Assembly: GCA_003499925.1 (NCBI GenBank)
Contig: DNRQ01000016.1
Location: 6,459 to 36,198 of the forward strand
Reading direction: 5' to 3'
DNA length: 29,740 bases
Origin: Geobacter sp.
GTDB taxonomy: Bacteria; Desulfobacterota; Desulfuromonadia; Geobacterales; Geobacteraceae
The notes beneath the pieces are model-generated. The model did not search any database, had not been told where the DNA came from, and saw only the letters and a list, made by a program, of their open reading frames with translations. Positions 22,712-29,740 of the stretch are shown in pieces (the first letter of the stretch is position 1; every line of letters begins with the position of its first letter). A program made the position numbers and the translations under genes.

Positions 22712-23512
22712 GTGACCTTTGACCGATTTCTCCAGCAAATAGCCCCACTCCAGGGACTGGCATGGCGCAAGTACCGGCGCCGCTCGGCCCGCCACAGGGT
22801 GGAAGCGCGCATCAGGGAGCTCGGCCTGCACGGGTTCGAGGCCTACTTCGACCATCTCCGCTACCACCCGGAGGAGAGGCCCGGGCTTGCCGACCTGATG
22901 CGGGTAACGGTGACCCGTTTCTTCCGGGAGCGGGAACAGTGGCGCACCCTTGCGGAGACGGTGCTCCCGGCAGTGATCGCGGGGAAACCGGAGGCCGAGG
23001 CGTTCCGTGCCTGGAGCGCCGGCTGCTGCGGCGGTGAGGAGCCTTATACGCTGGCGATGGTCTGGCTGGAGAGCATCGCCCCGCTGCACCCCGGAAGGGC
23101 GCTCGATCTCATTGCCACCGATATCGACCAGGCGAGCCTTGAGCGCGCCGCCGCCGCGCGCTACGAGAGCAGCTCGTTGCACGAGGTCCCGCCCGATAGT
23201 CGTGCCCGATTCTTCACCCGGGAAAACCGGCTCTGGAGTGTTGCCGGTGAGGTGAAGGGAGTGGTGCGCCTCGAACGGCGCAACCTGATGAGCGATCCGC
23301 TTCCGCTGGGCATGGACCTGGTGCTCTGCCGCTACCTGGCGTTCACCTATTACCGGGGCGAGCGACTCCTGGCCGCAACGCTTCGCCTCCGGGAGGCACT
23401 CAGGCCGGGAGGGGTGCTCATGGTGGGGAGAAAGGAGCAGCTCTCCGCACCGGCGTCGGCGTTTTTCGAGAGGTGGCCGGGATGCGATGGCTTTTACCGC
23501 AGAAAAGGGTGA
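22712..23512 (+). CDS. CheR-like chemoreceptor methyltransferase
   Basis: This 266-residue SAM-dependent methyltransferase is of the CheR family, which methylates glutamates of chemoreceptors. The N-terminal CheR helical domain (1-75) ends in VTVTRFFRE. The SAM-binding region has WSAGCCGGEEPYTLAM (101-116) and ATDID (135-139). The usual CRNVxIYF motif is altered to CRYLAFTYY (206-214), and the end is LRPGGVLMVG. The start is GTG at 22712 with GGAGG upstream; longer frames would run into the inverted repeat. No chemoreceptor, CheB or other che gene is adjacent. It may serve a dispersed receptor or an alternative signalling system. It converges on the histidine kinase with only 23 bases between stops. 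Confidence 0.87.
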   Translation: MTFDRFLQQIAPLQGLAWRKYRRRSARHRVEARIRELGLHGFEAYFDHLRYHPEERPGLADLMRVTVTRFFREREQWRTLAETVLPAVIAGKPEAEAFRAWSAGCCGGEEPYTLAMVWLESIAPLHPGRALDLIATDIDQASLERAAAARYESSSLHEVPPDSRARFFTRENRLWSVAGEVKGVVRLERRNLMSDPLPLGMDLVLCRYLAFTYYRGERLLAATLRLREALRPGGVLMVGRKEQLSAPASAFFERWPGCDGFYRRKG

Positions 23513-23535
23513 AGTTCGCGGCTGGCAATTCCCCC

Positions 23536-26124
23536 TCAGGGCAAGTTGAAATAAAAGGTGGCGCCGGCCCCCACCTCCCCCTCCGCCCAGACCGTGCCGC
23601 CGTGGCGTTCCATGATGCGCTTGACCGTGGCCAGACCGATGCCGGTGCCGTCGTACTCGTCGCCGTGCAGCCGCTGGAAAGCGCCGAAAAGCTTGTCCCG
23701 GTACGCCATGTCGAAGCCTGCCCCGTTGTCGCTCACGAAGAAGGTGTTTTCCCCCTCGATCTGCGTGGCTCCGAAGACTACCCGGGCGGACTCCTGCCGG
23801 GCCGAGTACTTCCAGGCGTTGCCCAGCAGGTTTTCCAGGACCTGACCCATGAGGACCTTATCCCCCATGGCGCTGAGGTCCGGCGCGATCTCGATTACCG
23901 CTGCCCGGTCGGGATCGGTTTCCTGCAGCATGGTGACGATGCCGGCTGCCAGGCCACTCAAGTTGATCGGTTCCTTGACCAGCTTGGAGCGGCTGACACG
24001 CGAAAGTTCCAGCAGGTCATCGATCAGCTTTCCCATCTTGACGCTTCCTGCGCGGGCGCGCTCCAGGTAGTAGCCTGCCTCATGGGGAAGACACTCTTCG
24101 AACTCCTCCTGCAAAATGGCCAGGTAACTGTTGATATGGCGCAGCGGGCTGCGCAGGTCGTGGGAGACCGAGTAGCTGAATGATTCCTGTTCACGGATCG
24201 CGTCCTGCAGCTGCGCGGTGCGCTCCTGCACCCGCTGCTCCAGGCTTGACTGGAGCGTGCGGATTTTCTCCTCGGCGCGCTTGCGTTCCGTGATGTCATC
24301 GTAAAGCGCGAGGACGTAGTCGACCAGGCCGTCGTGCCTGCGGACGCAACATACTGAAACATAGGCACAGAGCACCGTGCCATCCTTGCGGATGAAGCGC
24401 TTTTCCACGGCAAACTTGTCAATCCTGCCGGAGAGCATGCGGTTGAACATGGTCCTGTTTTTCTCCAGATCGTCAGGATGCGTCAGTTCCGTCCAGGACA
24501 TCTTGGCCAGCTGCTTGCCGGTATAGCCCAGCATCTGCTGCAGCTTGGCATTTGTTTGCAGCCATTTGCTGTCCGGCGAGGTTATCGCCATCCCGACGAT
24601 CTGACGCTCGAAATAAAGACGCATCCGCTCTTCGCTCGCCTTCAGCTCGGTTATGTCGAGGATGCAGGCGATGTTCCCCTCGTATCGCCCTTCCTCGCTG
24701 AAGATCCCTTCGACGAAGCAGACGGCCCGTACGATCTTTCCGGTTTTGGTCAGATAACGTTTCTCCAGCGTGTACCGGTCGGTCTCGCGGCGCACCATGC
24801 TCCGATGTATTTCCAGGCACGCAGCCGCATCATCGGGGTGGGTAACTTCGGTAAAATCCAGCACGCCGACCAGCTCCTGTTCCTGATAGCCCAACAGGGT
24901 GCAGAAGGCTCCGTTCACCTGCACGAACTTCCTGTCGGTTCCGATCGCCACGATCCCGAACAGGGAGTTGTCGAAGAGCGAACGGTAGCGGGATTCGCTC
25001 TTGCGCAAAGCGATCTCGGCCCCGGCACGTTCTCGTTCCCTGGCATCGAGCTGCTGGGCCATCTCGTCGAAGGAACGGCCCAGCTCCCCCAGTTCGCCTC
25101 CGTTGATGCAGTCGGCAACCCTGACCTGGAGATCCCCCCCGGCCAGGCGTCGCGATGCGGCCCGCAACACCGCAACACGGTCTATGATGGAACGCTTCCC
25201 GATGAACCAGGCGACGAGGAAGGCGCATGCGAGGCTCGATGCGAAGAGGAGCAGGTTGTGAATGAGCAGGGCGTTCGCCTGCATGACGACCGTTGCCACG
25301 GGAATTGCCGTCCGGATGTACATGTAGGGGGTCTGCTCCCCCCTGAGTCTGAGCTTGTGATAGGTCATGAAGCATTCCAGGCCATCGCTGCTTAATCCGA
25401 TAAACGACCCCGTATCCGACGGCCCCTGCATGCGCTGGAGCAATTCGGGACGGTCCGTTTTCCCGACCTGGCTGTTGGAGCCGGGACTTCTGCCGAGCAC
25501 GATCCCCTTGTGGTCAAGGAGCAGGTAGCGGAACCTTTGAGAGTGGATCCTGGACTGGTCGTAGCCTAGGGATTCCAGGCGAAACCCGACTATCATGGCG
25601 CCGATAATGGTCCCGTTCTTATCCTTGTAGGGATAGCAGAGATTGATGGTGGGCTTGGCCGACATCCTGCTGACGATGAATTCGCCCGATGACAGCCGCC
25701 CGGTGGCCATGGCGTTTCTGAAGTAGCGCCGGTCGGCCATGGAGGCCTGCTTGGCGCTGGCCGCTGAAGCCCAGACGATGCCCGCGGGGTCGGCTACCGA
25801 CAGGTTCAGATACAGGGGGTTCAATTTGAGGATGTCGGCCAGTATGTTCCTTGCCCTGTCGGCATTGCGATTCCTGATGTCCGGCAGTTGCGCCAAGGCA
25901 CTCATCAGCTGTTCCGCCGAGTCAGCCGCATGGCGCTGGTCGTGGACGATGCTGTCGCCGATCTTGCGGGCTTCCCCGATGGCTGACTCGATGGCAGCCT
26001 GCCGCAAGCTGACACCCGAATATATGATGATCCCCGCTGCCGGCAGGGCCACAATCAGTGCCATCAGAAACATCTGGGCCCTGATGGAAAGCGAAAGTAT
26101 TCTGGACATCAGCGGGCTTGCCAT
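23536..26124 (-). CDS. Membrane sensor histidine kinase, Cache-HAMP-PAS-PAS-HisKA-HATPase
   Basis: This 862-residue kinase begins at the ATG at 26124, preceded by AGAGGA; a GTG at 26145 lacks a ribosome-binding site. An N-terminal membrane helix (about 15-36) is followed by an extracytoplasmic double Cache-like sensor (about 40-280). A second helix (about 285-310), HAMP (about 310-365), two PAS domains with PAC motifs (about 378-495 and 500-615) and a short coiled coil follow. HisKA has the phospho-acceptor His655 in SVSHDLRSPLRH, and the HATPase domain has ENLLGNAWKYS, DNGAGFD and GTGIGLAT. All catalytic boxes are intact. The Cache sensor suggests small-molecule sensing, and the PAS domains may bind cofactors or ligands. 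No response regulator is adjacent, so it is an orphan kinase here. Confidence 0.93.
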   Translation of the reverse strand: MASPLMSRILSLSIRAQMFLMALIVALPAAGIIIYSGVSLRQAAIESAIGEARKIGDSIVHDQRHAADSAEQLMSALAQLPDIRNRNADRARNILADILKLNPLYLNLSVADPAGIVWASAASAKQASMADRRYFRNAMATGRLSSGEFIVSRMSAKPTINLCYPYKDKNGTIIGAMIVGFRLESLGYDQSRIHSQRFRYLLLDHKGIVLGRSPGSNSQVGKTDRPELLQRMQGPSDTGSFIGLSSDGLECFMTYHKLRLRGEQTPYMYIRTAIPVATVVMQANALLIHNLLLFASSLACAFLVAWFIGKRSIIDRVAVLRAASRRLAGGDLQVRVADCINGGELGELGRSFDEMAQQLDARERERAGAEIALRKSESRYRSLFDNSLFGIVAIGTDRKFVQVNGAFCTLLGYQEQELVGVLDFTEVTHPDDAAACLEIHRSMVRRETDRYTLEKRYLTKTGKIVRAVCFVEGIFSEEGRYEGNIACILDITELKASEERMRLYFERQIVGMAITSPDSKWLQTNAKLQQMLGYTGKQLAKMSWTELTHPDDLEKNRTMFNRMLSGRIDKFAVEKRFIRKDGTVLCAYVSVCCVRRHDGLVDYVLALYDDITERKRAEEKIRTLQSSLEQRVQERTAQLQDAIREQESFSYSVSHDLRSPLRHINSYLAILQEEFEECLPHEAGYYLERARAGSVKMGKLIDDLLELSRVSRSKLVKEPINLSGLAAGIVTMLQETDPDRAAVIEIAPDLSAMGDKVLMGQVLENLLGNAWKYSARQESARVVFGATQIEGENTFFVSDNGAGFDMAYRDKLFGAFQRLHGDEYDGTGIGLATVKRIMERHGGTVWAEGEVGAGATFYFNLP

Positions 26125-26285
26125 GTCGTCCTCTCGAAATTTCACGACGGTGGTAGCTATGTCGCAAACTGCGGGTTCTGGAGGCGTGTTGGGAGGATAT
26201 TTCTCTACCGATCGAGCCGGCGGTTACTGGATTTGATCGAAGTTTAGATGCCGGTGTCCTGACGTATACACATTTGAAAGGCTTC

Positions 26286-26315
26286 AAAATAAATCCAAGG
26301 CCAGTGGTGTGTCAA
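26286..26315 (-). promoter_or_regulatory. Possible promoter of the histidine kinase gene
   Basis: On the minus strand a perfect TTGACA and TATTTT are separated by 18 bases, leaving a leader of about 155 bases before the kinase ATG. The rest of 26125-26721 holds only the composite repeat, another C/G-rich hairpin near 26520-26540, and the promoter at 26662. Confidence 0.5.
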
Positions 26316-26341
26316 GAGGTTTTAATGGAGCAATTCTTTTT

Positions 26342-26500
26342 CTGACTAGTACGAATCTTCCGCTGATAAAACTCCCTCCCCTTCAAGGGGAGGGTCGGGG
26401 TGGGGATGGGGGTACTCCAGGTACAAAACACCCCATCCCCCTCCTGACCTCCCCCTTGAAGGGGGAGGAACTTGAATAGCGGAAGATCAGTACTAATCAG
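26342..26500. repeat. Composite inverted-repeat element, about 160 bp
   Basis: Two arms of about 70 bases (26342-26412 and 26430-26500) form an imperfect inverted repeat. The ends read CTGACTAGTA and TACTAATCAG, then CTTCCGCT, then a CCCTCCCCTTCAAGGGGAGGG hairpin and a GGGGATGGGG tract. The short centre holds GTAC...GTAC. No reading frame is inside. It looks like a non-autonomous MITE or REP doublet. Confidence 0.8.
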
Positions 26501-26661
26501 GATTCTTTTTGTTCTTCTTCCCCCGGAGGGGGAGGGGGGCGCCTTCTTCGTGAGATCGAGAAATCGGCGGACTGACCAGGGTTTGCCAGCGCCCGTTCCA
26601 GCGCAGCCTTGCCACACACGCTCCGCCGGCTTTGAGCATATTGGAATCCTGAGGATTCGTG

Positions 26662-26690
26662 TTGATAATAGCATGGTGATGCTGTACTGT
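26662..26690 (+). promoter_or_regulatory. Predicted promoter of the yefM-yoeB pair
   Basis: TTGATA and TACTGT are separated by 17 bases, about 30 bases before the yefM ATG. Just upstream lies AATCC-tga-GGATT (26645-26657), and CTGTAC occurs twice around the -10; either may be a binding site for the antitoxin. Confidence 0.6.
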
Positions 26691-26721
26691 TTTCCTGTAC
26701 CAGTCATGCCGGAGGAAAAAC

Positions 26722-27000
26722 ATGCTGAAGACCACCTATACAAATGCTCGGGCCAATTTTGCCGGGTTGTGCGATCAAGTGACCGAAAATCGAGAGATCG
26801 TCATCATCGATCGCCGCAGTGGTGAAAGTGTAGCCATGATCGCCGCCGATGAGTTGGAAAGTCTGGTCGAGACCGCTCATCTCATGCGCTCCCCAAAGAA
26901 CGCGCAACGCCTTTTTGCCTCTCTGGGACGCGCCCTGAAACTTGAGGGAGAACCTTCGACCCCGGAACAACTCCAGAAGGAAGTAGGTCTTGAGAAATAA
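26722..27000 (+). CDS. yefM: YefM/Phd-family antitoxin
   Basis: This 92-residue antitoxin binds promoter DNA through its N-terminal half and neutralises the toxin through its C-terminal tail. The family features are visible: TTYTNARANFAGLCDQV at the start, EIVIIDRRSGESVAMIAADEL in the middle and LMRSPKNAQRL towards the end. GGAGG lies upstream of the ATG. Its last 11 bases overlap the start of yoeB, so the pair is translationally coupled. It probably represses its own promoter at 26662-26690. Confidence 0.93.
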   Translation: MLKTTYTNARANFAGLCDQVTENREIVIIDRRSGESVAMIAADELESLVETAHLMRSPKNAQRLFASLGRALKLEGEPSTPEQLQKEVGLEK

Positions 27001-27259
27001 GGGTAGAGAAGCCGTCTTCCATCCGGAATTCCGGGAAGACCTTCGCTACTGGGTCGAGGTCGAACGTAAAACTGCGCTGCGTGCGTTCCACCTGATCGAG
27101 GCCGTCATGCGCGATCCCTTTACAGGAATTGGCAAGCCTGAACCGCTCAAATATCTCTCTCCGGGCGTCTGGTCCCGTCGTCTGACGCAGGAGCATCGCC
27201 TTGTATACCTGGTCCGCGACGACCGGATCGATTTTCTTCAAGCTCGCTATCACTATTAA
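26990..27259 (+). CDS. yoeB: YoeB/Txe-family ribosome-dependent mRNA endonuclease toxin
   Basis: This 89-residue toxin of the RelE superfamily cuts mRNA in the ribosome. It aligns by eye with E. coli YoeB: DPFTGIGKPEPLK, WSRRLTQEHRLVY and the C-terminal HY. The catalytic Glu51, Arg70 and His88 correspond to E46, R65 and H83 of E. coli, so it looks active. The start is taken as TTG at 26990, which follows GAAGGA inside the yefM gene; no ATG or GTG lies nearby in frame. The last residue is the conserved Tyr. It forms a type II toxin-antitoxin pair with yefM. Confidence 0.92.
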   Translation: MRNKGREAVFHPEFREDLRYWVEVERKTALRAFHLIEAVMRDPFTGIGKPEPLKYLSPGVWSRRLTQEHRLVYLVRDDRIDFLQARYHY

Positions 27260-27317
27260 ACACGGTGGTCCGGCATCTCGTCTGCCGCACCGGCACGCAT
27301 CCGGTGATGTTCACCAC

Positions 27318-28424
27318 TCACTCCTTCCCCCTCTCAAGCACCCGCTTTACCCGCTCCTGGATCAGTGGGTGGTCGGCGAAAAGCTCACCGAAACTTGAAG
27401 CCGTTTTTGCGCCTCCCGGCTTCTCCTTCTCCTTCTCCTTCTCCTTTTCCTTTTCCTTTTCCTTTTCCTTTTCCTTTTCCTTTTCCTTGTGGTCCTCGCC
27501 AAGCCGGGTCAGCATGTCGGCGTATGTCTGCACCGCTATTCCCTTTCCTTTCAGGTATGCGACGGCCGCGTCGTCCGCCTCAAGCTCGAAATCCCGGGAA
27601 TATTTGGCATTGATCAGCACCGTGGGGAGGGTCGCCGAAAGGGAGGTGACCGAGGTGATGTCGCCGGTGACGGTGGCGATGAGCAGGGCGGTGGCGGAAT
27701 TCTGCATCAGGTGACGCAAGGCGTGCCGGCGATTGACGTGGCCGATCTCGTGCGCCAGCACTCCGGCGATTTCCTCATCGCTTTTAGCTAGTTCCACCAG
27801 CCGGTCGGTGACGATGACGATGCCCGCCGGCAAGGCAAACGCATTGGCACCTACCGCGTCACCGGACCGAAACTCCAGTCGCCAGCCGCGCCGTTCGGGG
27901 TACCTCGCCGTCATCGTCGCAAACAGCGCAGCCAGCTCCCCCCGCCGCTCCTTGGGAAGCTTGCTCGGTTCCAGCACGATCCTGTCGAGGACCTGCAGCG
28001 TCTCGCGCCCCAGGAATTCTTCGGTGCTGGCGGGGAGGGCAAAGGCTGCCTTGGTCGCCAGGTACGGAACGGCATACCTGACAAAACCGAAGCCGATGAG
28101 GAGCATGAGGAGGAGCGCGCAGAATGCCCGCAGGAAGCTGCTTTCCCACCTGTGCACGGCCCGGAAGAAGCAGCCCCTGCCCTGCAGCCGCTGCAGTTCA
28201 TCGAGGAATTCGTGATCCGCCGTCTCGGCTGCTGCGCCGTCGGGAAACCGGATCATCCGGCGCGCGCTCCCGAGAGAGGGATCGATGCGAAGATCCCGCA
28301 ACGATGCAGAGACGTCGACGGCGTCGCCCGATACCTGGACCACCGCGCCTGCGCCGCAGCTGATGGTCACCTCCCGTCGTTGCGAGACCTTCCCGTCGAA
28401 CCAGAAACCGTGCGTGGAGATCAT
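27318..28424 (-). CDS. M48-family membrane metallopeptidase with Glu-Lys repeat
   Basis: This 368-residue zinc protease has an N-terminal cytosolic part (1-95), one hydrophobic helix (about 98-117) and a catalytic domain with HEIGH (225-229) and the downstream FELEADDAA motif (279-287), as in HtpX/Ste24/LoiP relatives. Residues 313-335 are an uninterrupted Lys-(Glu-Lys)11 run, followed by the C-terminal ASSFGELFADHPLIQERVKR typical of M48 proteins. The start is the ATG at 28424, which overlaps the DUF898 gene stop by four bases (ATGA). Longer frames only shadow that gene. DUF898/YjgN proteins and M48 peptidases are often paired, and they probably act together at the membrane. Confidence 0.9.
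   Translation of the reverse strand: MISTHGFWFDGKVSQRREVTISCGAGAVVQVSGDAVDVSASLRDLRIDPSLGSARRMIRFPDGAAAETADHEFLDELQRLQGRGCFFRAVHRWESSFLRAFCALLLMLLIGFGFVRYAVPYLATKAAFALPASTEEFLGRETLQVLDRIVLEPSKLPKERRGELAALFATMTARYPERRGWRLEFRSGDAVGANAFALPAGIVIVTDRLVELAKSDEEIAGVLAHEIGHVNRRHALRHLMQNSATALLIATVTGDITSVTSLSATLPTVLINAKYSRDFELEADDAAVAYLKGKGIAVQTYADMLTRLGEDHKEKEKEKEKEKEKEKEKEKEKEKPGGAKTASSFGELFADHPLIQERVKRVLERGKE
27421..27486 (-). repeat. Hexanucleotide microsatellite, 11 units
   Basis: Four TTCTCC and seven TTTTCC units in tandem (plus strand) encode the Glu-Lys run of the M48 peptidase. Seven identical neighbours suggest recent slippage. Six-base steps keep the reading frame. Confidence 0.95.
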
Positions 28425-29665
28425 AGGCCCAAGTCGAAGCCGAGCATGTCGCCCAACTCCTCTCCGGTCGCCCCCATTGCCTCGTTCTCGGCGGCAATGA
28501 TCGAATCGAGCCGACCGATGCCGGAGAGGGTCAGCTTGTCCAGGCGATATCGCGCCAGGCGAACCGCGGCCCACGGGGCGAGCAGCCCCAGGGTGCAGAG
28601 GACGGCCACGGCACTGGAAAGGTGGATCCAGGCCAGATCCCGGACCCGGAGCGTGCTTTGGAAACGGTGCCCGCCGATGCTCGTGGCGCTCCAGGTGAGA
28701 TTGGTGAGTACGGTCGGCAGGTAGAGCCCCGCGACCAGGTAGATGGCGAGCATCATGACGAGCGGGGCAAAACCTAGCAGGTGATTCCACTCTCCTTTCG
28801 GGAGCAGGAAGATTCCCCCGGTTGCTGCCAGCATAAGCGGCACCAGCAGGAACATGGGGAGGAACGCCCGGTAAAACTGTTTCGGATTGGCATCGAACCG
28901 GAACAGGGTAGTCCCGTACGCGCTGTTCTCCACCAGGAACCGTTTCTGCCGGTACGCGACGTAGGGCGCGAGTATGCCCAGGGTGAGCGGCACGAGCAAC
29001 GACCACCAGAGGTAAACCTGGTACGCCTCGCGGTAATCCGCCCTGAAGGAAAAGCGGATGTTCCGGTGGGAGGAGTTGCGCAGGTTGAAGATTCGGGAAC
29101 GCACGATCACCCAGGGGTAAAGACCGAAGAAGGCGAGCATCATTACCATGGAGGCAATTGGGCTCGTCTGGGAGGCGAGGGAGTAGAGGCCGAAGAAACC
29201 TCCGGCGATGAACCACCCTTTCAGGATGGCAAGCGGATCGGCCAGATAGTCGAAGCTGGCGTCGTCTAGGAGCGTGTTGCCGTAAAAGTAGCGCCGCTTC
29301 CTCACCTTGGCCCATGGGGAGTAGATCCCGAAAGTGACGACGCGGAGCAGGGTGTTCACGATCCAGATGCCGAAATATTCCCGGGCGTTTCCGGTAAAGC
29401 TGAAGGTGAGCGTCCGGCGGCGTTCCGAAGCGGCGGCTTGGGTGGAAGAAGGGTGGGGATATGGTTCCGGAGACGGCGGCATAACGGAATCGGAGGTTTG
29501 CGGCGGTTGCGGCGGTTGCGGCGCGGCCGGCGGGTCACCGACTTGAAGCGGGAATTGCCCCCGGCACTTGGGGCAGGTTACCGTGGTTCCCGCAGGGGGG
29601 AGCAGATTTTCGTCGAGGTCCTTAAAAAACCCGCAGTGCGGGCAGGTGAGCGTTGCCAGTGCCAT
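28421..29665 (-). CDS. DUF898 (YjgN-family) polytopic membrane protein with N-terminal zinc ribbon
   Basis: This 414-residue protein begins at the ATG at 29665, with GGAGGG four bases upstream; a longer frame to 29722 lacks a ribosome-binding site. Residues C8, C11, C31 and C34 (CPHC, CPKC) form a zinc ribbon of the MJ0042 type. A Pro-rich linker follows (about 45-75). The DUF898 region has FTGNAREYFGIWIVNTLL, about six membrane helices and the repeated motif for polar loops (SPWAKVRKRRYFYGNT, APWAAVRLARYRLDKL). The stop overlaps the M48 peptidase start by four bases, so the two are translationally coupled. The function is unknown; in E. coli the related yjgN is also uncharacterised. It may be a substrate, regulator or partner of the protease. 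Confidence 0.92.
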   Translation of the reverse strand: MALATLTCPHCGFFKDLDENLLPPAGTTVTCPKCRGQFPLQVGDPPAAPQPPQPPQTSDSVMPPSPEPYPHPSSTQAAASERRRTLTFSFTGNAREYFGIWIVNTLLRVVTFGIYSPWAKVRKRRYFYGNTLLDDASFDYLADPLAILKGWFIAGGFFGLYSLASQTSPIASMVMMLAFFGLYPWVIVRSRIFNLRNSSHRNIRFSFRADYREAYQVYLWWSLLVPLTLGILAPYVAYRQKRFLVENSAYGTTLFRFDANPKQFYRAFLPMFLLVPLMLAATGGIFLLPKGEWNHLLGFAPLVMMLAIYLVAGLYLPTVLTNLTWSATSIGGHRFQSTLRVRDLAWIHLSSAVAVLCTLGLLAPWAAVRLARYRLDKLTLSGIGRLDSIIAAENEAMGATGEELGDMLGFDLGL

Positions 29666-29740
29666 GATTCCCTCCGGTTGACTCCATGGGCATGTACACC
29701 CCCACCCCCACACCACTGCCATTAAGTTAAGGGAAATAGG

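Noticed and set aside
22400..23182. Minus-strand frame of 260 residues opposite the cheR-like gene
   Set aside because: No recognisable motifs; it runs through the inverted repeat at 22611 and mirrors the coding strand of the methyltransferase.
28425..29315. N-terminal extension of the M48 peptidase frame to 29315
   Set aside because: The Arg/His/Leu-rich extension is an out-of-frame shadow of the DUF898 gene. The ATG at 28424 overlaps that gene's stop and begins recognisable M48-type sequence.

Overview
The window looks like a chromosomal piece of a Geobacter-type bacterium (Geobacteraceae, Desulfuromonadota). The grounds are high GC in most genes, a combined fumarate reductase/succinate dehydrogenase gene pair, many GAF, GGDEF, PAS and cyclase signalling proteins, C/G-rich intergenic repeat hairpins, and a probable selenoprotein. 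No rRNA, tRNA, CRISPR array or intact insertion sequence was seen. The species assignment is inference.

Layout. 1-2332: 3' part of frdA and complete frdB, closed by a strong terminator. 2340-4200: a patch of lower GC with a decayed SAM-methyltransferase pseudogene, a HicB-HicA toxin-antitoxin pair on the minus strand and a REP-like inverted repeat. 4215-7297: a GAF-GGDEF nucleotide cyclase carrying the serine typical of Hypr (cGAMP-forming) enzymes, small unknown genes, an exported unknown protein behind an operator-like palindrome, and a PaaI-type thioesterase. 7488-15348 (minus strand): a CHASE2 adenylate cyclase, then a TPR/outer-membrane barrel protein, then a very large exported FecR-domain protein built from two copies of a ~480-residue module. 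This looks like one envelope sensing system. 15633-17939: a GAF domain fused to a type II secretion/type IV pilus ATPase, divergent from the cyclase. 18588-21271: a Pal-like lipoprotein and a large TPR protein with a lysine-repeat tail. 21439-22299 (minus): an exported small protein and, upstream of it, a rhodanese whose catalytic cysteine codon is an in-frame TGA followed by a hairpin that fits bacterial SECIS rules, so it is very probably a selenoprotein. 22712-26124: a CheR-like methyltransferase convergent with a large Cache-HAMP-PAS-PAS histidine kinase. 26722-27259: a YefM-YoeB toxin-antitoxin pair. 27318-29665 (minus): a DUF898 membrane protein and a translationally coupled M48 metallopeptidase that contains an uninterrupted Glu-Lys repeat encoded by a hexanucleotide microsatellite.

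The best candidates for something new are the selenocysteine rhodanese (21988-22299), the CHASE2 cyclase/TPR-barrel/FecR module (7488-15348), the Hypr-signature cyclase (4215-5306), and the orphan GAF-fused assembly ATPase. All family assignments come from reading motifs by eye. No database search was run.
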